Shown here: piece after piece, positions 34,802-45,855 of the stretch
Layout of the letters: the number at the start of each line of letters is the position of its first letter
How positions within the stretch are numbered: the stretch's first letter is position 1
Assembly (NCBI GenBank): GCA_020466095.1
Contig: CM035806.1
Span: forward strand, 133,376,573-133,440,572
Reading direction: 5' to 3'
Source of the DNA: Chlorops oryzae
Lineage: Eukaryota; Arthropoda; Insecta; Diptera; Chloropidae
Length of the DNA: 64,000 nt
The notes under the pieces: model-generated
Told to the model about the DNA's origin: nothing
Databases searched by the model: none
What the model saw: the letters and a program-made list of their open reading frames with translations, nothing else
Made by a program: the position numbers and the translations under genes

Positions 34802-35000
34802 TGCTATGTTCTCACTATAGGGGTTAAGTTCTTAAACCGATACTTTAACTCAAAGCGTTCATATCAGGTTAGAGCGAGTTAAGGTTTACAAACGTCGTAT
34901 GACCCAGCCGGAAATTTCACTACTTCTGCACTACTTCCGAAGTGGTGAAAATTCATACTGCGACCCTTACCCTTACCCTTTCATCTAATGAAATTTGTAC
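34802..35000 (+). mobile_element. Fragment of TGCTATG (PIF/Harbinger-like) family
   Basis: TGCTATGTTCTCACTATAGG followed by TTAACTCAAAGCGTTCATAT and the CGTATGACCCAGCCGGAAAT block match the terminus of the elements at 42542-45020. The copy decays after about 35000. Another piece of the family (TCTGCACGGGAAAGCTTCCC to TTTTTGTACCCGG) lies at 36650-36711. Confidence 0.6.
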
Positions 35001-35722
35001 GGATATGGCCGCTATTTTCAATACTTCAAAATTAATGTGTTATTCATTAGAAAAAGAAGTGGATGACCCTAGTCCGTATGAAAACTTCATTTGACAAAAA
35101 AATACATGCTGGCTGGCTAAAGTGGATCAAACGTGCATGATTATTTCATTTGAAAAAAGAGTATATCGTCGGCTTAAAGTGTAAACCTGCTAAGTCCAAT
35201 TTTAACCGATTCCGACTTTTCGATGTCATTCGAAAGAAAAAAGGACACTGCATCGTCAGGAAAAAATATCTTTTTTAATTTCAAATTCTAAATACGGAGA
35301 AATTGGTGATGAGTAAAACTGCTAAGTCCAACTGTGGTCAAAGTTCACAGCTAACACCAACAAGTGACTCCAAGTAGACTTTGTATCGTGCACAGAATCG
35401 AATTTAGAAGAGACTTAATATAGGAACAAAATAAACCAACCATATTTTGGTTCTCCTTCCCTACTTTGAAGTCTTGAAAAAAAGTGTTTTTTGTTTACCC
35501 TGTAAAGTTTTGAAATTGTTAGTTAGCAGGTTTAAGGCTCAGTTACTCTTGATTGAACGTAACTTAACTTTACTTATTTAATCAGCTGAGTTGATATGTT
35601 TAGTTCATTTTATATGGGATCAGTCACTGAAAGCTTAATTTGACTTAAGATAAGAATCTGTGGAAAACAGATTTCTCTAAGTTAAGTTAAGTTTTTTAAA
35701 GAAATTGGCGGATATGGTCATA

Positions 35723-36441
35723 CAGTGGTCGTCCAATATAACGAACACTCGCTTTTACGAATTCGTGATTTAACGAACAGCTTAAAATTTTGCATTGAAG
35801 GTTCTATATTACGAACGAAACGAAAATTTTGTTCGATATAACGAATATTTTTTTTTGCAAGCCAATTCCTTGTATTTATGACTATGTAGGCATGCTTGTG
35901 TATTCAATTTATGTATGTCGCCGTTATATTGCGTGAAAAAACAAGCATCGACACGGCGTTTGTTGGCAAAGAACGTTCGGGGTAGAGTACCCCGGCGACT
36001 ATGAGTGCAAGCATATTTTCGTATTGTTAGCGTTTAGTTAACGGTTGTTTTTTGTTTTGTTCTCCGAATTGATTTACATTTCTATGCAGGTGTCACTCAT
36101 TAGATGTCAAGAGGTCTTTGCATTCAAATGTGCAGTAAATTATTTAGAAAATATTGTTGAATGGGCAATACAAAATAATGTCGAATGCTCAAAAGTCTTA
36201 ATGTTAAGAGAGTTGCAGGAGCTGGCTGTTCAAAAAAAGCTGAAGTCAACTAAAAAGCAGTCAGCAATAACCGATGTTTTTAACTAAATCTGTGTAAACG
36301 GGTCCTTTTTTTTAATAAAAGCTTGTTATTGCCCTGAAAATGGAAGATTTTGGTGCAAAAATTTACTGTCCAATATAACGAATTTTTCGAATTTACGAAC
36401 AAGCCGTGCAACATAAGATTCGTTATATTGGACGACCACTG
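35723..36441. mobile_element. pogo/Tigger-like element, decayed
   Basis: A 719-bp unit begins CAGTGGTCGTCCAATATAAC, ends GTTATATTGGACGACCACTG, and has TA on both sides (35721-35722 and 36442-36443). The TA duplication and CAGTG termini suit pogo-like Tc1/mariner elements. A plus-strand frame at 36045-36287 ending SAITDVFN may be the C-terminus of the lost transposase. Most of the transposase is absent. Confidence 0.7.
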
Positions 36442-36810
36442 TATTTTATCACTTCGTGACTGTGACACATCAGCGCCTTTGGAAAGAATTAAGAGTTTCA
36501 ATTCTTGAAACATCTTAAGAAGAGCATTGCAATGTCCGCAGGAACAAAAAAAGATTAATGGAGCTAATGGTGAAAGCGGCATCACAAAATGTTCCAAGAC
36601 TTGTGATCAAAATTAGCATTTCCAAACACATCCTTCACCTCTCATTTTCTGCACGGGAAAGCTTCCCTGTTAGTGCCGTATTAAATATTAACCCGGTTTT
36701 TGTACCCGGGGGCGTGCTACGTTTTTGATTTTTCCATAAGAATGCATGCACAGGGGGCCTCCTTCAATTCAACACACACGTTTTTTGCCAAGTGCCATCT
36801 ATAGTACTAT

Positions 36811-37341
36811 ATGGTGATGATCATAGAAAACCTCACCAAAGGTGAAGTTATAACTAAGTTTCCACACCTCTTCAATAGATTCGCGCTACTAGACGAATCA
36901 GAATATACAACAAATTTCCCAGAAATACAAAGCAAACACGAAAAACCCAAACACGTAAGCAACCACCGCACAACACCTCAGACAGTACATAACATCCTAT
37001 CTTACGCGAACGCAGTAAACTCCTACATAACTAAGTCTGACAAAATAAATACCCCTAAAAAGCCTACAAAAGCACAAATCGCTTTCCAACAAAGAAACGA
37101 AATAATCAAAGAAAGCTATATGCAACCCAACAGACAATTAACCAAACAACCGGTTATCAAACAAATAACAGAAGAATGCGCAACAGAAATAACCAAATTC
37201 CTTACAGATTGGAGCAATGACAAGATGGAAGACCAGACCAGAAAACTTCTACAACTTATCAAGGGAAAACTAAACACAGCATTAATTGAATCAGACCACC
37301 AAGAAATTACAGCACATTCACATGAAGATATTACAATATAA
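36811..37341 (+). pseudogene. LINE ORF1 C-terminal fragment
   Basis: A 176-residue open frame, Lys/Asn/Gln-rich and typical of the AT-rich LINE coding that follows (EVITKFPHLFNRFALLDE...). It has no zinc knuckle, so the N-terminal and central parts of the ORF1 protein are missing. The first ATG lies at the terminus of the neighbouring transposon, so the true reading probably entered from upstream. It overlaps the endonuclease reading by a different frame, as in two-ORF LINEs. Confidence 0.6.
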
Positions 37342-38910
37342 TATGCAAAGCCTAAAACACAGATATAACAAAGATCTTCTAGAACACTTTCTAGAAAACA
37401 AAGAAATCTCAATAGCCATACTAAGCGAGACTTGGCTTAAAGACCGAAATCGAAAAACTTTTCCTGCTAGCCAACGCCCTGCATCTCCCAACCACCGTAG
37501 GAAGCTACTTCAACGCTAAATCAACAATGTGGGGAGCAACTAGGACAGACACCAAAGGAAGAATTCTTGAAACAATTACCAACACTTACAGCCTCAACTC
37601 ACTAAACGACGGAACAGCAACAACACAAACTCAGCGATAGACGTCACATGGTACAACAAGAACCTCCAGAATATGAAGTGGGAATGCCTGAAAAACAGAA
37701 TCACTCATAGCAATCACAAACCGATCCTCATTACACTGAACCAACACCATCACACTAATACAAAAAGAAGTAAGATTATCATAAGCAAAGTCCAAGAAGA
37801 TCTAAAACTACCCGACCTTAAAGGGGATATCTCTACAATACAAAACATCATAAAAGGAGTCATCAAAGACAACACGATATCGCTATCGGAGAAAAACAAT
37901 TACAAACCAAAGAGATGGTGGACAACGGAAACAAACTGAAAAAATTACATCAAGAGATTAAGAAAACAGCAACACAGCTTCACATTACCAATAACAAATT
38001 TTCTAGAAAACCTAAGCAAATAATCTGCAATCTACAGCGGACACTTCAATAACAACTGAGCAACACACTAACCATCCACAACGATTAAAAAATGAGCCTA
38101 ACGGACTTACAGATGAATTCATAAAAAAACCCAAACTCAGCCAGGATTGGATGGAATCACATACAGCATGATACAAACACTAAATCGAAACAGTATTGAC
38201 ACTGTATCTATGAGCCCTACAAACCATGGACTACGTGATATATTCCAACTGTAGCAACAATTCAAATCGTATCATTCCAAAGAAAAACACCGACCTGAGC
38301 GATATTACACCAAGTTTAGATCGAAATCCCAGCTACTGAACACATTACTTGAAACTCATGGAACATTATGATGAAAGAAGATCTGATGACACATATAGAG
38401 AATCAGAATCCCTTACCAGATCGCTCATATGGCTTCCGCAAAAACCACTCGACAGCAATGTGTATAAACGACTTACTAAATACAGCCAGCCTCAAAAGAA
38501 AGTACCAAGTACTGGGAGCGTGCATCGACATCAGCAAAGCCTTCGATATGGTAACAATCGAAAAACTGTACCAAATAATGAACCGTAAAAAATTTCACAA
38601 AGCTCTCTGTGACTGGATCTATAACTTCCTAAGCAGAAGAACGCTTACATGTACCAACCAACAAACACAAACATGCAATGGCCTTGCTCAAGGCAGCTCA
38701 CTAAGCCCCATACTGTTCAACATTTACTCAACACCTTTTCACTATATCAATAACCAAAAATGTAAACTCTTCCAATTCGCAGACGATTTCTTCATCCTCA
38801 ACATACCATTCAAAACTGGAAATAGCCACAAACATCTTAAAAGACAAAATAAACCAATTCGCAAACATAGGATCACAACTCAATCTCAACATAAACCCAC
38901 AAAAAACTAA
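37286..38910 (+). pseudogene. LINE ORF2 N-terminal half: endonuclease remnant and reverse transcriptase
   Basis: KILQYNMQSLKHRYN and ISIAILSETWLK are the first two conserved blocks of an APE endonuclease, with the metal-binding glutamate of SETW. The frame then breaks repeatedly. From 38368 an RT core is readable: LPDRSYGFRKNHSTAM, then GACIDISKAFDMV (motif A aspartate), then GLAQGSSLSPILFNIY, then LFQFADDFFIL (motif C, FADD intact). A further RT/thumb piece, EKALHIYKAIIRPKLEYATS, is at 39113-39349. Frame breaks make it non-functional. Confidence 0.8.
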
Positions 38911-39463
38911 CATAATACACTTCAATAAGAACGGAGAACAACGGATAGAAATCACGCTACACAACCGAAAACTAAATCAAGTACCCATAATAAAATTTCC
39001 AGGAACAACTATAGCCTCCAACAACACCACCTCAGAACACATTAATGAAATAATCCAAAAAACCAACGACACAACTAAATTTACGAACATAATAAATGGA
39101 TGCAAATACGGCATGCACCCAGAAAAGGCACTGCACATCTACAAAGCGATCATAAGACCGAAATTGGAATACGCCACCTCTACTCTCTGTAATCTAAACA
39201 GAACCAACACTTTAAAACTACAATCGTGCATTTCAGCCAACATCAAAAGATGTCTAGGACTCATCAAATCCACACATACACAAATCCTATACCATATGGC
39301 AGCAGAACTACCGATAAAATACCGAATCAAATTAAACACAGCAAAATAATTAATAAAAGCTTTCGCATATAACCTCCCAATTATCATACCGATTATTACC
39401 ACACCAGACCTCAACACAAGCCACAGCAAAATATTCATGGAATACAGGGACATATGGATGATA

Positions 39464-41317
39464 ACACTACACCACAAAAAAAAATATCCTCAACATATTA
39501 TACATAATTTCTATGTAAAATTTTCCACTGAGTCCAAATATGAAGTCAAATTGTTCAAAAGTAGAACAGTTTTTGAGATATTCCAAAATAACTGTTTTTC
39601 GGGTTACAGAAAAGGATAACCTCACTTTGTATGTCATATCTCCGGTACTTGTTAGCTTGTTTTTATTTTTTTGAAACCGAATGAAAGAGAATTAAATTAT
39701 CTCTTTTATAGTGAAAAAGTTGTTTCATTTCCTCAAAAAGCAAAAAAGTTATTCTTATTCAAAGTCTATAATTTGTGTAAATATTCGTCATTTTTTGCTA
39801 ATTACCAACTTTCACATATTTTTTTTTTACAAAAACTAAATTATCCTCTAAATTTCACCTTGCACATCGATAGCTTGTTTTGTAGCAAGAAAATTTAGAA
39901 ACTTTCAATCAAAATTGGTGGAAAATTGACTGAGTTATTTGCAATTTACGAAAAAAAACCGTTTTTTATTCATTGAAATATTTTCAAACTTCTCCTTGAT
40001 TCACGTGGAAGAATTTTAAGTAAATAAACTAAAAATATTTTGATGATTTTTTTTTTTGCGGTTCGCGTTATTTTTTGTTTCTCGGACAAGAAACCAACAA
40101 AAATCTCCCATCATCGCTTCGTTCCAATACCCTTGGTAGCGCGATTCCATTTGTTTGATCTCTTGATGGAAACGCTCACCATGTTCGTCACTTTCATCAT
40201 CAAGATTATTTGCGAAAAATCCAAATGCGAATGTAGGAAGTGTATTTTTAAAGACATATTTGCGCCTGTTTTGAAAAAAATTTATGCATTTAATTAAAAA
40301 AGTAAAATAGATCAAAAAATTTTAAGAAAATTTCTAAAACAACTATTATTCACAATAGTCAAATTTGCTTAATGCATTAATTTGGTATGGCACATAACAT
40401 TTGGTGACCATGAGTTCACTAATGCTTTTCAGGTAGTATTTTAAAATATAAGCCTTTTGCAGAACTTCTGTAAAATTTCGAGGCGATACAAAAATATAAA
40501 TTGCCATACAAACTTGTTTGGACAATTTTTGCAATTATAGTGATACGTTTGCTCATTTCTTTTACTTTCTTTGTTAACAATATAATTTTTTTAAAGCAGC
40601 TTAACAAAAATTCTTTAAAAAACACTCAGAATTAAAGTACAAACTTTGGTAACGGTAAGTGAAGTAGAGCTGATGCCAACTTTTCGAAACGTCAAAAGAC
40701 TATTTATGACAAGATGCTTCATAACAATGGCTGCCATAGTGCTACCAAGGGTATTGGAACGAAGCGATGATGGGAGATTTTTGTTGGTTTCTTGTCCGAG
40801 AAACAAAAAATAAAGCGAACCGCAAAAAAAAAGAAAATCATTAAAACATTTTTAGTTTATTTACTTAAAATTCTTCCACGTTAATCAAGGAGAAGTTTGA
40901 AAATATTTCAATGAATAAAAAACGGCTTTTTTTCGTAAATTGCAAATAACTCGGTCAATTTTCCACCAATTTTGATCAAAAGACTCTACATTTTTTTGCC
41001 ACAAAACAAGCTATCGATCAGCAGGGTGAAATTTAGAGGATAATTTAGATAATTTTTCACTATAGAAGAGATAATTTAATTCTCTTTCATTCTGTTTCAA
41101 AAAAATAAAAACAAGTTAACAAGTACCGGAGATATGACATACAAAGTGAGGTTATCTTTTTCTATAACCGGAAAAACAGTTATTTTGGAATATCTCAAAA
41201 ACTGTTCTCCTTTTGAACAATTTGACTTCATATTTGGACTCAGTGGAAAATTTTACATAGAAATGATGTATAATATGTTGAGGATAAGAGAATTTTTCAA
41301 AATTTGTGGTGTAGTGT
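39464..41317. mobile_element. 1.85 kb foldback element inserted in the LINE
   Basis: Ends ACACTACACCACAAA and TTTGTGGTGTAGTGT are inverse copies. Arms of roughly 600-670 bp (39464-40138 and 40738-41317) mirror each other, including the block CCAAGGGTATTGGAACGAAG. The target duplication is not clear. The single-copy centre (about 40140-40735) is AT-rich and, on the minus strand, carries part of a protein-coding segment. No transposase is recognised. Confidence 0.75.
40016..40315 (-). pseudogene. Captured fragment of an unidentified protein in the foldback element
   Basis: A minus-strand frame of 99 residues includes NTLPTFAFGFFANNLDD, then ESDEHGERFHQEIKQMESRY, then QGYWNEAMMGDFCWFLVRET. From memory, segments with SDEHGERFHQ and YCWFL-like motifs recur in many uncharacterised, repeat-associated arthropod proteins of no known function. 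Part of the coding lies inside the inverted arm, so its last ~40 residues are mirrored near 40740-40830. I cannot name a function or confirm a start. Confidence 0.4.
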
Positions 41318-41354
41318 AATAGGCAGGATATAAAAACTATAATCTAACAACAAA

Positions 41355-42071
41355 ATGCTTTATGACCTAAATTTTTTCAAACAAATGAAAACAAAAAAAG
41401 AAGAACAAAATCAAAACACAATCAAAGCACGTTTTATAGAAAAAACAAGACAACTGGAGGACCAAAAATTCAATTTATTCTACACAGACGGCTCAGTCAA
41501 AAATGACAACGCTGGAGCACCATTTATCCATACGAACTCAAACACAAGGAAAAGTTTCTACATCAACGCTCAAATATCCTCAATGACAGCGGAATTAATC
41601 GCAATCGACAAAACCATCGATTACGCGATATCCAAAAAGCTAACAAAAATAGCCATCTTAACAGATAGTAAAAGTGGAGCACAAAATCTGATGAAAAAAG
41701 ACAAAACAAACTACTTAACCATCCAAATTATCAATAAAATCGAAAAGTCACAAATTCAAATCTGTCAAATTCACCACATCCCTAGTCACTCCAACATATA
41801 TTTTAACGAAATTACTGATTCAGAAGCAAAAACAGCTAAAACTAAAGGAGAGCATATCGAACACAGAAACACAATTAAGGACTCAACCAATGCAATTCTA
41901 AACTCATTATACAAAGAATGGCAGCAAGAATATACACAGCTATCAACCACAAAAGGCAAAGAATACTTCGCAATACACAATAAAATAACTCGAAAAACAT
42001 GGTTTCATAAAAGTAAATTTTCAAAAGCAAAAAATACTCCACTTGAGTCTAGCTATCGCATGTTAAAATAA
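41355..42071 (+). pseudogene. LINE RNase H domain and C-terminus
   Basis: A 238-residue open frame. The RNase H catalytic pattern is visible: LFYTDGSVKND (first Asp), SMTAELIAIDKTI (Glu), AILTDSKSG (Asp), then HHIPSHSNIYFNEITDSEAK (His and last Asp). The frame itself is uninterrupted. It is detached from its reverse transcriptase by the foldback insertion, and the parent LINE is broken, so it is classed as part of a dead element. A short AT-rich tail with TAAATAAATAAC follows at about 42110. Confidence 0.8.
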
Positions 42072-42120
42072 CTCCAAACATTTTTTGGACACCCTGTATA
42101 TACTAAATCTTTAAATAAAT

Positions 42121-42541
42121 AACAAAATCAAATCCTGTGTGGCGTTATAACTCTCACGAATTGGGCCAAATAATTATTCAACCCCTCGGAGTTCTCGGAG
42201 GGCAAAGAAGTAACTTAAAACACAAAAAAAAGGCTGTCTTCAACTTCAAATGTTAGAAAAGTACTGTGCAAGTTTGAAAATGGACACAAAAGTAGTTTGG
42301 GAGATAGAGTAATAAATGTGTTTGACAGAGCCATTTGTAAAATGTTTTATTTTCCCTTGTGTATCTTTTATGTATAATTCAAAAAATTATATGTATAATT
42401 TTGTTCGAAAAGATACATTTTCTTTATAATTTATCTAAGATTTAGTGGCAGCACTGGTCAGTATGCATACAAGCATGGTTGCCGTTCACCTAAATTTTCT
42501 TCTCCTAAATAATGTACCAGACCCATAAAAATTTTACTATA
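42121..42541. other. Intergenic DNA, no gene seen
   Basis: About 420 bp between the LINE tail and the TGCTATG element. Nothing recognisable. Confidence 0.5.
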
Positions 42542-42598
42542 TGCTATGTTCTCATTATAGGGGTTAAGTACTTAACCTGATTCTTTAATGCTATGTTC

Positions 42599-43332
42599 TC
42601 ACTAGGCCGGGTTAGGGTTATCGGCGAAACCCAGGGTTTCAAATGTCAAAACGCATATAAAAAAAATCATCTAACCCGAAAATAAACCCCGGGTTAACAT
42701 TTAACTCTGAGGTTAGCGCAGAGTTGCATTTGAAATTTTCAGTTACATTTGCTTACACCGGGTACAAAAACCGGGTAAAAATTTAATACGACACTGGCAG
42801 GAAGCTTTCCCGTGCAGAAAATGGGTGGGAAAGGATGCACGTATTTGGATATGTAAATTTTAATCACAGGTCGTGGACGTTTTGTGATGCCGCTTTCACT
42901 ATTACCTCCATTCATCTTTTTTTGTTCCTGCGGATATTGCAATGGTCTTCTAATATTATTGCTTCCAATATTCCTTTGGATTTTTCAGCTTCTTTAAACA
43001 TTTGTAATAAAACAAATTCAATTTTTATTTGCAATTTCTCGATGATATAGTATATCAGATATACCTTGCGCGTTTTTTATATTTCAAACTCCCAGGCCGG
43101 ACATTATCGCATGCATGTAATGAAAACAGCGGCCATCTCCCAAAAAACTTCATTAACAGTAAGGGTTAATAATGCGAGTAGTCGCAGTATGAATTTTCAC
43201 CACTTCAGAAGTAGTGAAATTTCCGGCTGGGTCATACGACATTTGTAAACCTTAACTCGCTCTAACCTGATATGAACGCTTTGAGTTAAAGAATCGGGTT
43301 AAGTACTTAACCCCTATAGTGAGAACATAGCA
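42599..43332. mobile_element. PIF/Harbinger-like element I inserted in element II, inverted
   Basis: A 734-bp element starts TGCTATGTTCTCACTAGGCC, ends CCTATAGTGAGAACATAGCA, and is flanked by TAA (42596-42598 and 43333-43335). Restoring the site gives GATTCTTTAACTCAAAGCG, which is exactly the subterminal sequence of this family. Because it is inverted relative to its host, positions 42740-43320 and 43340-45000 form a long imperfect palindrome. Confidence 0.8.
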
Positions 43333-43771
43333 TAACTCAAAGCGTTCATATCAGGTTAGAGCGAGTTAAGGTTTACAAATGTCGTATGACCCAGCCGGAA
43401 ATTTCACTACTTCTGAAGTGGTGAAAATTCATACTGCGACTACTCGCATTATTAACCCTTACTGTTAATGAAGTTTTTTGGGAGATGGCCGCTGTTTTCA
43501 TGACATGCATGCGATAATGTCCGGCTTGGGAGTTTGAAATATAAAAAATGCGCAAGGTATATTTGATATACTATATCATCCAGAAATTGCAAATAAAAAT
43601 GGAATTTGCTTTATTAGAAATTTTTAAAGTAGCTGAAAAAGCCAAAGGAATATTGGAAGCAATAATATTAGAAGACCATTGCAATATCCGCAGGAACAAA
43701 AAAGGATTAATGGAGGTAATAGTGAAAGCGGCATCACAAAACGTGCCACGACCTGTGATTAAAATTTACAT

Positions 43772-44750
43772 TAGAGCCCTGCATGGGTATGCCTTTTCGC
43801 GTATTCGAATACATTCACATGTTTACGAAAACGTCATTGTACTAATTCAAGCGACATGAACAAAGTAAGCATTGCCACTCGTTTGCGTGAAGCAAAGAGT
43901 GTGAAAGAGAATGAAAACGGGAGCAGAGAATACTTGTACGAGTGAGACGCGCATATTCGAATATGAGTACAACTATTCGAGCATCTCGAGTTGCTCGATC
44001 GAGTTAAATTTTATTATTGCAGTGTTAAGCTCGAGCCCATTGAAAATGCTCAATTTCATGACATACATATAATACATACATTTATATACGTACAGATGTT
44101 CAGTTATCAAAAATAAAAGTGAAATGGTTTTTGTTTCCAGGCGTGAAATTATACATATATCATGTTTTTAATGATTTCAACTAATAAGAAAATTAAAGCC
44201 TTCCGTAGGATAAAAATTGAACAAAACTAATTTCCTTCTCCTTTTGAAATTTGAGACAAAATATGGCTGGCTTCGCGGGACTCGTTCAAATCCTAAAATA
44301 AGTCACACGTTCAATAAATTCATCAAATTGTTTCAATAAATTCAAAAAAATCTTTCAATCTACCTTCCCCATCGATTTCCATAGTTTCGATATTTTCCAT
44401 TCAAACGTTGCAAACTCACACACAACAGTTTGTAACTGCAACGATTCAAATGCAAGAGAACAATTCGCCTTATGTAAAAACCGGTTTATTGTTTTGCACG
44501 CTAATGCTTTTTCTGAAATACCCGAAATACCCGAAAATACCCGAACGCCGAACAACTACAACATTGTATTGAGAAGTTTTGAGCGGGACAACAGAGAAGC
44601 TGAGAGAGCAGAGATCAATACAACATTCGCTGCAAGAGCATGAGAACATTTATCAATTCATTTCATCCCTCACAGCAACTCGAACATGGGTACTGGTACA
44701 ATGAGTGAATGAGTGGAATTGTAAACAGAATACATTCATGCAGTGCTCTA
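43772..44750. mobile_element. 979-bp hAT-like insertion
   Basis: It starts TAGAGCCCTGCATG, ends CATGCAGTGCTCTA, and has perfect ATTTACAT duplications (43764-43771 and 44751-44758). The inverse arm at 42835-42880 reads straight through as GATATGTAAATTTTAATCAC, giving the empty site. The interior is rich in CTCGAGTTGCTCGATCGAG-type and TTCGAATA phrases. No transposase is visible. Confidence 0.9.
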
Positions 44751-45023
44751 ATTTACATATCCAAATACGTGCATCCTTTCCCACTAATTTTCTGCGCGGG
44801 AAAGCTTCCTGTCAGTGTCGTATTAAATTTTTACCCGGTTTTTGTACCCGGTTTTAGCAAATGTAACTGAAAATTTCAAATCCAACTCTGCGCTAACCTC
44901 AGAGTTAAATGTTAACCCGGGGTTTATTTTCGGGTTAGATGATTTTTTTTATATGCGTTTTGACATTTGAAACCCTGGGTTTCGCCGATAACCCTAACCC
45001 GGCCTAGTGAGAACATAGCAATA

Positions 45024-45323
45024 GAGGTTGAAACACTCACGCACTGCGCCGCAGTGCCATCTGTCACATAGAAATCAAAATGTATGAAAGCAGCCACTCA
45101 AAAAATTAGCATGGCATAGCGTTCTATAGATTTTAGATTTCTATGCTAATTTGACAGCTGTAGTGCTGCCATTGTTTTGAGACTTGCACTTATTTCTGGT
45201 AGAGCTGCCCTTTCTAGTTCATTTCCATATTATTCCATATTAGTCACTGTTTACTACAAATTTTCTCTATGCTATGCCATGCCATGCCACGCAGTGCGCC
45301 GCAGTGCGTGAGTGTTGCTACCT
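45024..45323. mobile_element. 300-bp MITE with CACTCACGCACTGCG termini
   Basis: Left GAAACACTCACGCACTGCGC and right CGCAGTGCGTGAGTGTTGCT are inverse copies. A CATGGCATAGC block is also mirrored inside. No clear target duplication. It abuts element II directly. Confidence 0.6.
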
Positions 45324-45679
45324 TAACTTTTTAAAGATACCCAGCCGGAATTTTCCGCATGTGTAACAAAAGTCATTAATGCAAATGTAACCCGGCATCT
45401 CGACACGAAATTTTTCATGGCATGCCATCTGTCAAAGTGTAGATATTGCCAATGGAGACCGCAAGATGGAAATTTATGTCTTGCAATATTGCTTGCCATG
45501 AAGTTGGCAATGAGCGCCATTTTGCTTTTTTGACAACCGATACTTCTTCAAATGAAATTTTTATTTGAAGAAGGGTCAATTTTGCCTATTTTCAATGAAG
45601 ATCAAATCACATTGTCATATTTAATTAAATGATATGGAATTTTACACAAACAGATAGTTTTGAGCAGATACTAGAACAG

Positions 45680-45855
45680 CTGATTGCATCTAATTTTTTC
45701 GGAGTGGACACGGAAACCGACTTCTAAAGTATAAATTGTTGAGATATTTTGAAGGATGTAAGAAGCGTGAATATAATTGTCTTTCTCACACTTTTCGAGG
45801 TTGTAGCGAATAGGATCCTAATGTACAAGTATTTACTGCATATCTCAGTGTAGGC
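45680..45855 (-). mobile_element. Fragment of the TACTGAGATATGCAGTAA MITE
   Basis: The inverse of this stretch matches 17424-17590 closely, including AGCCTACACTGAGATATGCA, the GCTACAAC block and the GAAGTCGGT phrase. Only one terminus is present. Confidence 0.6.

Larger units (their letters stand above)
33394..36813. mobile_element. Composite CATATAG-terminated element with nested insertions
   Basis: The left end reads CATATAGTACTATAG (interrupted by a MITE at 33409-33602), then ATGGCACTTGGCAAAAAACG... to CCCCCTGTGCAT (33664). The right end (36746-36813) is its inverse, finishing TCTATAGTACTATATG. No target duplication is visible at the outer ends. The interior is a mosaic: a truncated X/Y-type left arm from 33665, a MADF-bearing element (33719-34438), a 179-bp MITE (34467-34645), fragments of the TGCTATG family (34802-35000, 36645-36712), and a pogo-like element (35723-36441). 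Confidence 0.55.
36811..42120 (+). mobile_element. Decayed LINE with endonuclease, reverse transcriptase and RNase H
   Basis: Coding remnants occur in order on the plus strand: an ORF1 C-terminus (36811-37341), the start of an APE-like endonuclease (37286-37500), reverse transcriptase (38368-39349) and RNase H (41355-42071). The order APE-RT-RNase H fits I-group non-LTR elements. Sequence between 37520 and 38350 has many stops and deletions. A 1854-bp foldback insertion (39464-41317) separates RT from RNase H. The 5' end is lost at the border with the CATATAG composite. Confidence 0.8.
42542..45020. mobile_element. PIF/Harbinger-like element II (TGCTATG family), host of two nested elements
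   Basis: It starts TGCTATGTTCTCATTATAGG and ends CCTAGTGAGAACATAGCA. ATA flanks it on both sides (42539-42541 and 45021-45023), a possible 3-bp duplication. Removing element I (42599-43332) and the hAT-like insert (43772-44750) leaves about 755 bp, nearly the size of element I. A fragment (MEFALLEIFKVAEKAKG... EDHCNIRRNKKGLMEVIVKAA, 43599-43760) reads as coding but is not identified. No nuclease domain is visible. Confidence 0.65.

Noticed and set aside
43066..43555. Identical 60-residue frames on opposite strands
   Set aside because: They are mirror images inside the TGCTATG palindrome, and no known domain is present.
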